A DNA stretch of 58,777 nucleotides from the NCBI GenBank assembly GCA_025351645.1, contig JANXVN010000235.1, positions 1-58,777 of the forward strand, written 5' to 3'. The translations under genes were made by a program, and so were the position numbers. This document shows positions 27,452-34,681 of this stretch, piece by piece. Numbering within the stretch: position 1 is the first letter of the stretch; every line of letters starts with the position of its first letter. The DNA comes from Ferruginibacter sp. GTDB taxonomy: Bacteria; Bacteroidota; Bacteroidia; Chitinophagales; Chitinophagaceae. Under the pieces are notes generated by a model. The model was not told the DNA's origin. It made no database searches and was given only the letters and a program-made list of their open reading frames with translations.

Positions 27452-28444
27452 ATGAATGGCCCTTTAAACAAAAACATTAAAATATTACTTAATTATTTTT
27501 TGGGGCCGCTGCTGTTTATTATATTATCATTCAGCCTTTACAAGCAAATAATAAATAAGCCAAACCTGGGCATACAATGGCAGCAAATAAAAAATAGCTA
27601 CACCAATTATAAGCTATGGCTGGTCGTTTTTTTAATGGTTGTCAATTGGAGTATCGAGGCCTCAAAATGGCAACTTCTTGTAAACCATGTCCAACGTTTT
27701 TCTTTTACCAGTGCTTTTAAATCTGCATTATCTGGCTGCAGCATCACCATGTTAACGCCTAACCGGGTGGGGGAGTATGGCGGGCGGATTTTATATGTAG
27801 CCGCAAGTAACCGCATAAAAGCAATTTCATTAACCATTGTAGGCAGTATTAGCCAATTGCTCGTTACAATGCTAATGGGCTGCTTTGGCTTATTTATTTT
27901 AAGATATATTTCACACTATAACCACGCCGCATTAAGCGTTTTACCCCAATTTTGGCAAACCGTCATCACTTCTCTTAGCGTAGGTATTACAATAATACTA
28001 TTGTTGTTTTATATGCGTTTGGGCTGGTTAGTGCGGGTAATGGAAAAAGTGCCCGCATTACATAAAATAGTATGCCATATAAGTGTACTTGATGAATTCA
28101 ATAACAAGCAGCTACTACAGGTATTATCATTATCTTTTGTACGCTACTTTGTATTTGTTTCGCAATATGTGCTGCTTTTGCAGGTAATGGAAGTTAATAT
28201 AGCAGCATGGCTTTGTTTTTGCCTCATTGCTGTTTTTTATTTAGTTATGGCAGTGGCGCCAACTTTTGGTTTTATAGATTTACCGGTAAGATTAACCGCA
28301 AGCTGGGCCATACTTAAATTATATACCACAAACGAAGTTGGCGTTGGTGCTGCCACGTTAGGCATATGGCTCATAAACCTGGTGGTACCAGCTATAATTG
28401 GTAGTTTGTTAATTTTAAGCATTAAAATCGTCAAAGAGAAATGA
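27452..28444 (+). CDS. Flippase-like integral membrane protein (LPG synthase TM-domain family)
   Basis: A polytopic membrane protein with about eight helices, of the UPF0104/AglD-type family related to the flippase part of MprF. Recognisable family patterns are TPNRVGEYGGRILYV (about 109-123) and the glycine-rich helices that follow. No soluble synthase domain is present, so a role in lipid or polyprenol-linked substrate movement is likely but unproven. The stop overlaps the start of the DUF3108 gene by 4 bp (ATGA), indicating translational coupling. Confidence 0.82.
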   Translation: MNGPLNKNIKILLNYFLGPLLFIILSFSLYKQIINKPNLGIQWQQIKNSYTNYKLWLVVFLMVVNWSIEASKWQLLVNHVQRFSFTSAFKSALSGCSITMLTPNRVGEYGGRILYVAASNRIKAISLTIVGSISQLLVTMLMGCFGLFILRYISHYNHAALSVLPQFWQTVITSLSVGITIILLLFYMRLGWLVRVMEKVPALHKIVCHISVLDEFNNKQLLQVLSLSFVRYFVFVSQYVLLLQVMEVNIAAWLCFCLIAVFYLVMAVAPTFGFIDLPVRLTASWAILKLYTTNEVGVGAATLGIWLINLVVPAIIGSLLILSIKIVKEK

Positions 28445-29247
28445 AAGGAATTTTAAAAGCAGTTTTTTTACTGGCCGGTTTTTCTGCCTTTGCCCAGGCT
28501 GGTCCCGGCAATGATTTTTGTGGAATTAAAAATACTTCTTTTCAAGAGGGTGAAGTGGTTACCATGAAAGTTTTTTACAATACCCTCGGCATGTACGTTG
28601 GTGCCGGCGAAGCCACTTTTACAACAGCCTTGGAAAGGTTTAATGGCAAAACAACGTACCATTGCATAGGCGAAGGCAAAAGCTATTCTTTCTTCGACAA
28701 GTTTTTTAAAGTACGCGATAAGTACGAAACCTACATCGATACAGCCACCATGCTCCCTATGAAATTTGTACGCAATGTAGATGAGGGAGGGCATAAAATT
28801 TATAATAACGTTACTTTTAACCAAAATAATGGTACGGCCGTAAGCACTAGCGGCGTTTTTAAAACAAGCAAGTGCATACAAGATGTTGTGAGCGCCATGT
28901 ACTACGCCCGCAATATTAATTTTGATAAATATAAGCCAGGCGATAAAATACCTTTCGATATGTTTTTAGATGATGAGGTCTATCACCTGTACCTGCGCTA
29001 CCTGGGCAAAGAAACCGTGAAGACACAATACGGAAAGTTTAGGGCTATTAAGTTTAAGCCCTTGCTTATAAAAGGCACCATTTTTACCGGCGGCGAAAAA
29101 CTAACCGCATGGATAAGCGACGACCCAAACCATTTGGTGCTAAGGGTAGAAAGCCCCATTAGCGTAGGCAATATTAAAGTAGATATGTTCGGCTATAAAA
29201 ACCTGCGTTACCCGCTAACGTCTCTGTTAAGTGTAAAAGGTATATAA
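28441..29247 (+). CDS. DUF3108 secreted protein
   Basis: A signal peptide (residues 1-18, ending FAQA) exports it. The rest is the beta-rich DUF3108 domain: GEVVTMKVFYNTLGMYVGAG, RDKYETYIDTATMLPMKF and the C-terminal LTAWISDDPNHLVLRVE. The function of the family is not established; an envelope role is presumed. It is translationally coupled to the preceding flippase-like gene, so the two may act together at the envelope. Confidence 0.85.
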   Translation: MKGILKAVFLLAGFSAFAQAGPGNDFCGIKNTSFQEGEVVTMKVFYNTLGMYVGAGEATFTTALERFNGKTTYHCIGEGKSYSFFDKFFKVRDKYETYIDTATMLPMKFVRNVDEGGHKIYNNVTFNQNNGTAVSTSGVFKTSKCIQDVVSAMYYARNINFDKYKPGDKIPFDMFLDDEVYHLYLRYLGKETVKTQYGKFRAIKFKPLLIKGTIFTGGEKLTAWISDDPNHLVLRVESPISVGNIKVDMFGYKNLRYPLTSLLSVKGI

Positions 29248-29276
29248 ATCAAACTATACTTTTTAGAAAATATTAT

Positions 29277-29366
29277 AGCGTGCCCCAAGCCGCGGCGGCA
29301 AGGGGCACGCTATCCCCGTCCGAACCGGAACGGGCGGGCACTACAATTTTTTTTTGCGGGCGGCCC
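29277..29366. repeat. GC-rich multi-hairpin intergenic repeat (copy 2)
   Basis: A perfect 10-bp stem AGCGTGCCCC / GGGGCACGCT (29277-29286 with 29302-29311) encloses a GCCGCGGC palindrome. Next comes the CCCGTCCGAACC...CGGGCGGGC unit (29314-29339) shared with the repeats at 11104 and 30574. It lies between the DUF3108 stop and the convergent hydrolase gene and may act as a terminator. GC content is far above its surroundings. Confidence 0.7.
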
Positions 29367-29423
29367 AACAAAAACGGATTTTCGTTACTATCCCTCACGC
29401 ACGGTACGAAGCTTATCCTTCCA

Positions 29424-30314
29424 TCAACCACCAATCAATCCGCTAAGTTTAAAAACCTCTTTTACACGGATGCCTTTTTCAGTTTGTTGCAGTGTACAAC
29501 ATTCATTAACAGGGTCGTGCTCTAAAAATAAAATGTAATTATGCTGCAGCGCTTCTGCTAAAAATATTTTCTTCTCCTTCAAAGTAGTCAGCGGAAACAT
29601 ATCGTATCCCATCACATAAGGCAAAGGCAAATGCGCAACGGATGGTAGTAAGTCAGCCATATAAACAATTGTTTTGCCATTATAATTTATTACCGGTAAC
29701 ATCATGGCACTTGTATGCCCATTGGCAACAATAAAAGAAACGTTTTTTGTAAACGGCGACTTGTAAACCAAAGCGCCACTATTCGCCTTATCGATAGATG
29801 ATTGTGCATCCACATCAATAAACCTTAATTGCCTACTTTCTTGCATTGGCAAGATATTCTCTTTTAAAAAACTTGCCTTTTCCCTATCGTTAGGCTGTAT
29901 TGCCCATTGCCAGTGAGTTTCATTGCTCCAGTAAGTGGCATTTTTAAAAGCCGGCACAAGTTTGTTATCTTCTTTAACAATAGCGCCACCACAATGGTCA
30001 AAATGCAAATGTGTTAAAAATACATCGGTAATATCATCTTTTGTAAAGCCATGTGCAGCTAAAGATTTATCCAGCGTATCAGCGCCATGTAAATAATAAT
30101 GGCTAAAAAATTTTGCATCCTGTTTATCGCCCATGCCAGTATCTATTAAAATTAGCCTGCCTTCATCTTCTATTAATAAACACCGCAAAGCCCAGCTACA
30201 CATATTATTTTCATCCGCAGGGTTAAGCTTGCCCCACATAGTTTTTGGCACTACGCCAAACATAGCGCCGCCATCTAATTTAAAATAACCGGTATTGATG
30301 GAATATAATTTCAT
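29424..30314 (-). CDS. MBL-fold metallo-hydrolase, lactonase-like
   Basis: The zinc-binding motif THLHFDHCGGA is intact, preceded by LILIDTGMGDK, with a further His in VANGHTSAMM and Asp in VYMADLLPS. The arrangement is that of the AiiA/N-acyl-homoserine-lactonase-like branch, but substrate cannot be assigned. I chose ATG 30314 (MKLYSINTGYFKLDGG, 296 residues); a longer frame from 30395 adds 27 residues unlike the family. No export signal is evident. Confidence 0.85.
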   Translation of the reverse strand: MKLYSINTGYFKLDGGAMFGVVPKTMWGKLNPADENNMCSWALRCLLIEDEGRLILIDTGMGDKQDAKFFSHYYLHGADTLDKSLAAHGFTKDDITDVFLTHLHFDHCGGAIVKEDNKLVPAFKNATYWSNETHWQWAIQPNDREKASFLKENILPMQESRQLRFIDVDAQSSIDKANSGALVYKSPFTKNVSFIVANGHTSAMMLPVINYNGKTIVYMADLLPSVAHLPLPYVMGYDMFPLTTLKEKKIFLAEALQHNYILFLEHDPVNECCTLQQTEKGIRVKEVFKLSGLIGG

Positions 30315-30439
30315 GGTACTTGGTTTGTCTTTATCAATATAAAATAATAGAATCAAGCAGCCTATTCGCAAATGCACGCTGTTCATTGGCCTCAAATAGA
30401 AAGTGCTAGAAATCTTAAATGCAAGGCGTTAAGAAATCA

Positions 30440-30548
30440 AAAGCTTCCCTGCCCTCCAAACGAGGGTTCTAGCGTATTCAATTTTATAAGCCTTTAATAA
30501 ATCGCAGCGTCGGGAACCCTCCTTTGGAGGGCAGAGAGGCTGCATTTA
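30440..30548. mobile_element. MITE-like palindromic element (copy A)
   Basis: About 108 bp with inverted ends. The left arm 30441-30470 begins AAGCTTCCCTGCCCTCCAAA. The right arm 30512-30547 carries the inverse (GGAACCCTCCTTTGGAGGGC). Each arm itself contains a short hairpin around CTCCAAA. A second copy with a different middle lies at 34519. It has no coding capacity. The 389-bp gap 30315-30703 also holds the GC-rich unit at 30571; I see no gene in it. Confidence 0.75.
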
Positions 30549-30570
30549 AAATTTCAGCATTTCTATTTTA

Positions 30571-30604
30571 GGCCCCGTCCGAACCGGTTCATCCGGGCGG
30601 GCTT
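30571..30604. repeat. GC-rich palindromic repeat (copy 3)
   Basis: The unit CCCCGTCCGAACCGGTTC (30574-30591) followed by CCGGGCGGGC (30593-30602) matches the core of the repeats at 11104 and 29314. It includes a perfect GAACCGGTTC palindrome and is followed by a T-rich run and a poly-A/T hairpin. Confidence 0.6.
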
Positions 30605-30703
30605 GATTTTTTTCTTTTTTTATCAAGAAAAAAAAGTGATTAACATGAAATGGCAATGCATTTATGAACGAACTGCTTAATCCTATAAAATACAAATAAC
30701 CAA

Positions 30704-31978
30704 TTAAACAGCAGAAGTCTTTTTAAGTTTAACAGCAGTTGCCAACAACCAGAAAAAGCCAATAACAAAAAACACCACCAGCGATAAAATAGAATTTCTT
30801 ATGCTGCTAATGCCTTCAATAAAACCAAATGTAAACAACCCAATAACGATGGCCAGTTTTTCTGTAACATCATAAAAACTAAAAAACGAAGCCGTATCTT
30901 TTGTAGGCGGCATAAACTTGCTATAGGTAGAACGGCTGAGCGATTGTATGCCACCCATCACCAAGCCAACCAGCGATGCGATGATGTAAAAATGTATTTC
31001 TGTAGTTATAAAATAACCCGCAATGCAAGTGCCTATCCACAGTAAAACGGTAAACAGCAAAATGTTTACATTGCCAAATTTTGCAGATAGCTTCGACATG
31101 CCAATTGCCCCAACAATAGCCACCAGCTGAATGATAACAGCGGTTATGATTAATTTTTGGTCAGGCAATTTTAATTCTTTAATGCCAAAATCAATGGCCA
31201 CCAACATTACCGTCTGCACGCCCATACTGTAAAAGAAAAATGCAGTCAGGTATCTTTTTAAAACAGGCATGTGCTTTAATTGGTTCCAAACAATCTTTAA
31301 TTCTTTAAAGCCGTTGGTCAGCACGTTTCTTTTTTCTTTACGCTCAGCACTATTATTGGGTAACGCATTAAATGTAATTTGAGCAAAAGCTACCCACCAA
31401 ACACCTACTAATAAAAAAGTAAGCTTTAACGGCAAAGGGTTATCTGGCATTAAAATAACTAACCCAAAACCAACCATCTGCATTAGCACGCTGCCAATAT
31501 ACCCAAACGTATACCCTTTGGCGCTAATCCTGTCCTGGTCTTCTTCTGCAGCAATTTCTGGCAGGTAAGAGTTATAAAAAACCTGGCTACCATAAAAGCC
31601 AATGCCGGCAAACATAAAGCACATCAGCCCAAGCGTTACATGGTCTTTATCAAAAAAATACATAAGGGAACAACTGGCGGCGCCTAGGTAACAAAAAAAG
31701 CGCATAAAATTTTTCTTATTGCCCCTGTAATCCGCCATGGACGAGAGAATGGGGGAAAGTAATGCAATCACCAAAAAGCCAAATGCCAGCACATAATCTT
31801 TAAGCTCTGTATTTACAAAGTGGCGCCCCAAAAATGTAATGCCATCCGGAAAGTTTTTAAGGCTGGTGATGGCTGCATAATAAGCAGGAAAAAAGGTAGT
31901 AGTAATTACAAGGTTATATACCGAGTTGGCCCAATCGTACATGGCCCAACCTGTAATAACTTTTTTGGAAGCAGTCTG
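30704..31978 (-). CDS. MFS transporter, UMF1/Atg22-like family
   Basis: A 12-helix membrane transporter of the major facilitator superfamily. The N-terminal pattern VITGWAMYDWANSVYNLV is diagnostic of the UMF1 (Atg22-like) branch, whose substrates are uncertain, possibly amino acids. A central loop with PNNSAERKEKRNVLTNGFKE separates the two halves, and GGIQSLSRSTYSKFMP is characteristic. The start is set at 31978 (MQTASKK); another Met lies 7 codons upstream. It is separated from uppP by a palindromic element. Confidence 0.88.
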   Translation of the reverse strand, partial: QTASKKVITGWAMYDWANSVYNLVITTTFFPAYYAAITSLKNFPDGITFLGRHFVNTELKDYVLAFGFLVIALLSPILSSMADYRGNKKNFMRFFCYLGAASCSLMYFFDKDHVTLGLMCFMFAGIGFYGSQVFYNSYLPEIAAEEDQDRISAKGYTFGYIGSVLMQMVGFGLVILMPDNPLPLKLTFLLVGVWWVAFAQITFNALPNNSAERKEKRNVLTNGFKELKIVWNQLKHMPVLKRYLTAFFFYSMGVQTVMLVAIDFGIKELKLPDQKLIITAVIIQLVAIVGAIGMSKLSAKFGNVNILLFTVLLWIGTCIAGYFITTEIHFYIIASLVGLVMGGIQSLSRSTYSKFMPPTKDTASFFSFYDVTEKLAIVIGLFTFGFIEGISSIRNSILSLVVFFVIGFFWLLATAVKLKKTSAV

Positions 31979-32009
31979 CATTAAAAAATAGTTGAGCAAT
32001 TAAATGAAG

Positions 32010-32138
32010 GATTGCCCTTATCCCCTGAAGGGGTAATAATGTACAAAACTGATTGTTATCTGTTGCCGTTAAGTTATGGTATATCTTTTATTTTTACCTC
32101 ACCATAATCCTTTCCAAAGGGAGAGGAAAGGGCTCCAC
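32010..32138. mobile_element. Degenerate palindromic element related to the leuS insert ends
   Basis: The right part (32096-32136, ACCTCACCATAATCCTTTCC then AAAGGGAGAGG) resembles the outer end of the leuS insert read inward (CCTCACCCCCGACCCCTCTCC then AGGGGAGAGG). The left part (32014-32040) is a weaker inverse with its own TTATCCCC/GGGGTAA hairpin. It has no coding capacity and lies between the uppP stop and the MFS gene start. Confidence 0.55.
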
Positions 32139-32162
32139 TTAACTGCATCGGATTGTTACCTA

Positions 32163-32960
32163 TTATTGTACAATACCTCTCCAAATAAGGAACAACATTG
32201 TTAGCCCCGCAATAATACGGTAAACGCCCCACATGCGGAAACCATATTTTTTAAGAAGCCCGATAAAGAATTTGATTGCTATAACTGCCACTACAAAAGC
32301 AACGATGCTGCCAATGAGCAACATGCTCAGGTTGTCTTTAGCAATTACTTCCGGGTTGTCTTTATAAGTATCCCAAAAACTTTTTGCAGATGCCGCCAAC
32401 ATAGTAGGTACCGCAAGAAAAAACGAAAATTCTGCAGCGGCACTACGGGTTAATTTCTGGCTCATACCGGTAACTATTGTTGCGGCGCTTCTGCTAAGCC
32501 CAGGAAATATGATGGATAAAACCTGCCCGCAGCCGATGATGAAAGCCGTTTTATAGCTTACTTTAGCTTCCGAATCAATAATAGCTTTATTGAACATTTT
32601 ATCAACAAACAAAAGCAATATACCGCCTGCAACCATTACACAGGCTATAAAAGTAAGGTTGCCTAAAGCTGCTTCAATGTGTTTTTTTAAAAAGAAGCCA
32701 CCAATCAATGCAGGTATAACAGCTATAACAAGCTTTATATAAAAGCTAATGCGTGCAAAATCGAAAAATTTTTTCCAGTAAAGCAGTACCACTGCTAGTA
32801 TAGCGGCCAGTTGTATCACTACTTCGTACATCAAAACAAAGGGCGTATCAGTAACGCCTAGCAAGGGATGTACAAATTTCATGTGTGCGGTGGAAGATAT
32901 GGGCAAAAATTCTGTAAGCCCTTCTACAATGGCAATAACGATGGCCTGAAAAGTATCCAT
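32163..32960 (-). CDS. uppP: Undecaprenyl-diphosphate phosphatase
   Basis: An integral membrane enzyme that dephosphorylates C55-PP, recycling the lipid carrier for peptidoglycan and glycan assembly. The two family motifs are intact: EGLTEFLPISSTAHM (14-28) and PGLSRSAATIVTG. At 265 residues it has normal length. It follows ftsX and the DUF3098 gene on the minus strand, as in other Bacteroidetes, but a hairpin terminator at 33021 lies before it. Confidence 0.96.
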   Translation of the reverse strand: MDTFQAIVIAIVEGLTEFLPISSTAHMKFVHPLLGVTDTPFVLMYEVVIQLAAILAVVLLYWKKFFDFARISFYIKLVIAVIPALIGGFFLKKHIEAALGNLTFIACVMVAGGILLLFVDKMFNKAIIDSEAKVSYKTAFIIGCGQVLSIIFPGLSRSAATIVTGMSQKLTRSAAAEFSFFLAVPTMLAASAKSFWDTYKDNPEVIAKDNLSMLLIGSIVAFVVAVIAIKFFIGLLKKYGFRMWGVYRIIAGLTMLFLIWRGIVQ

Positions 32961-33020
32961 AAATTATTTTTGGTGGTTGGTTAGTTAGTAATGCTTTAAT
33001 TTTTTAGTAAAGCCATCTTA

Positions 33021-33049
33021 TAAAAAATGCGATATAAAAACATCGCATG
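33021..33049 (-). terminator. Intrinsic terminator between the DUF3098 gene and uppP
   Basis: The stem ATGCGAT / ATCGCAT with an 8-base loop is followed in the minus direction by TTTTTTAT. It lies 70 bp after the DUF3098 stop, so uppP probably also has its own promoter. Confidence 0.65.
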
Positions 33050-33117
33050 GTAAAATTATTTTGTGCCAGTTAAATCAGTAGCAGCAGCCTGTATTTCTAC
33101 ATCCTGAATAATAAGTA

Positions 33118-33387
33118 CTAAATACTCAAAGCATTATTTTCTTCCCTTGGCTTTTTCATAATTGCAAAAATCTCAATTATAAAGCCAGCCATAATTAAAA
33201 ACGGCGCTAGTGTAATTCTTGTAAAACTATAAATTTCTGCATCGTTAAATTTTGTCGGGTCAGGGCTTTTGCCGCCGGCCATTACAAAAAATCCTATCGA
33301 CATTACCACCAGCCCAATCAGCATCCAGGTATAATTTAGTTTGCCAAATAAAGGGTTTGGTACGTTTTGCTTTTTTTTAGTAATCAT
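33118..33387 (-). CDS. DUF3098 small membrane protein
   Basis: An 89-residue protein with two predicted helices (about 19-37 and 60-78). The N-terminal NPLFGKLNYTWMLIGLVVMS and the following GGKSPDPTKFNDAEIYSFTR are the DUF3098 pattern. Function is unknown. Its constant position between ftsX and uppP suggests a link to cell division or envelope assembly. Confidence 0.88.
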   Translation of the reverse strand: MITKKKQNVPNPLFGKLNYTWMLIGLVVMSIGFFVMAGGKSPDPTKFNDAEIYSFTRITLAPFLIMAGFIIEIFAIMKKPREENNALSI

Positions 33388-33451
33388 TTGTGGTTGTTTT
33401 ATATAGAATGCAAATAAAAGGAATATTATTTAATAAAGCGTTGCGGCCACG

Positions 33452-34330
33452 TTAATACAAGTCATCCAGCCTCATTTTTAAGTATTTAAGCACGGCGCGG
33501 TAAGTGCTTGCCAGCGTCATAGTAATGCCTAAAATAATAATGATTAAAAATAAGGTAAGCATGCTCTCGTTATCGTGCAGCAATTTAAAATCTGGCACAA
33601 GGCTTTCCATTAAAAGGATGGTGCCCCAAATGGCAGCTATTGCTAAGCCCGAAGCAATAAGCCCGTTGATAACGGCCCTTGTAGTTATTGGCTTGGCGAT
33701 AAAACCCCTTGTGGCGCCCACCATCTGCATAGTTTTTATTAGAAAACGGTTGCTGTACATGGCAAGCCGTATGGTATTATCAATAGAAAAAATAACCAAA
33801 ATAGTAAGTATGATAGCGCCGATTAAAAAGATGATAGCACCCGTTTTTACATAGCCGCTAATCTTGCTAACTGTTTCGGTAGGAAATTGAAACTCTTTAA
33901 TAACGCCTGGAAAAGTATTCTGCAAATTTTCTGATAATAAGTTCAGGCTGTCTTTTTCAACATGGTCTGCTTTTATATAAAAATCTATACTTTCTGGCAG
34001 TGGGTTATAATCCAGCAATTTTTTCCAGGTGCTGTCATTGTCTTTGTTCCACTCTGCCGCTGCCATTTCTTTGGTAATGTGCTTAACGTCCCGTGCGTAA
34101 GGAATAGCGGCAATATAATCCTTTAGGCTGTCCACCTTCTTTTTGCCGGCATCGGGGTAAAGGAAAGCATGTACCTGGATGTTCTCTTTAAAGTAATCGC
34201 CGCTTTTACGCAGGTTTAAAGAAAACCAGCCGACGATACCAAATAAAAACAATACTAAAGCAACACCAATTATGGCGTAAGCATAAGTTGGCTGCCCACG
34301 TTTACTGCTTGCCTTTCCGAATTGAGCCAT
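33452..34330 (-). CDS. ftsX: Cell division protein FtsX
   Basis: The membrane subunit of the FtsEX complex, which transmits ATPase activity to peptidoglycan hydrolases at the septum. It has an N-terminal helix (about 20-40), an extracytoplasmic domain (about 50-165) and three C-terminal helices with MVGATRGFIAKPITTRAVING. I chose ATG 34330 (MAQFGKASSKRGQPTY, 292 residues); the longer frame from 34456 runs back into the repeat-bearing intergenic region. ftsE is not adjacent. A gene encoding an M23 peptidase, a typical FtsX partner type, lies at 38864. Confidence 0.92.
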   Translation of the reverse strand: MAQFGKASSKRGQPTYAYAIIGVALVLFLFGIVGWFSLNLRKSGDYFKENIQVHAFLYPDAGKKKVDSLKDYIAAIPYARDVKHITKEMAAAEWNKDNDSTWKKLLDYNPLPESIDFYIKADHVEKDSLNLLSENLQNTFPGVIKEFQFPTETVSKISGYVKTGAIIFLIGAIILTILVIFSIDNTIRLAMYSNRFLIKTMQMVGATRGFIAKPITTRAVINGLIASGLAIAAIWGTILLMESLVPDFKLLHDNESMLTLFLIIIILGITMTLASTYRAVLKYLKMRLDDLY

Positions 34331-34518
34331 AAATTTTTTTATTGTTTGATGGTTAGTAGTTTTTAATTTTATATCCGTTGTGGGCATGCAGGCAAAAATA
34401 AAGTATTTTACCTTGTTTACTGTACTTTTGCCCACTACAGAACGATTACCCGTCAAATATATTTTTATTGTTGCATACTGTGTTGTTGAAGGGTTGGTAA
34501 AATAACTTTTCTTTCACA

Positions 34519-34627
34519 AAAAGCTTCCCTACCCTCCAAAGGAGGGTTCCGGACTCTGGCGATTGTGAAATCTCTTCAAATTGGCATAGGCTAAGAACCT
34601 TCCTTCGGAGGTTGAGGGAGGCTGTAT
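34519..34627. mobile_element. MITE-like palindromic element (copy B)
   Basis: About 108 bp. The left arm 34521-34550 (AAGCTTCCCTACCCTCCAAA then GGAGGGTTCC) is nearly identical to the left arm at 30441. The right arm 34593-34626 is its imperfect inverse. It occupies the divergent gap between ftsX and leuS and so sits in or near both promoters. The rest of the 351-bp gap shows no gene. Confidence 0.75.
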
Positions 34628-34681
34628 TAACCCTTACAAAAAATAAAAAACGCCCATTAAAAGGCAAAATAAAAAGCATAA

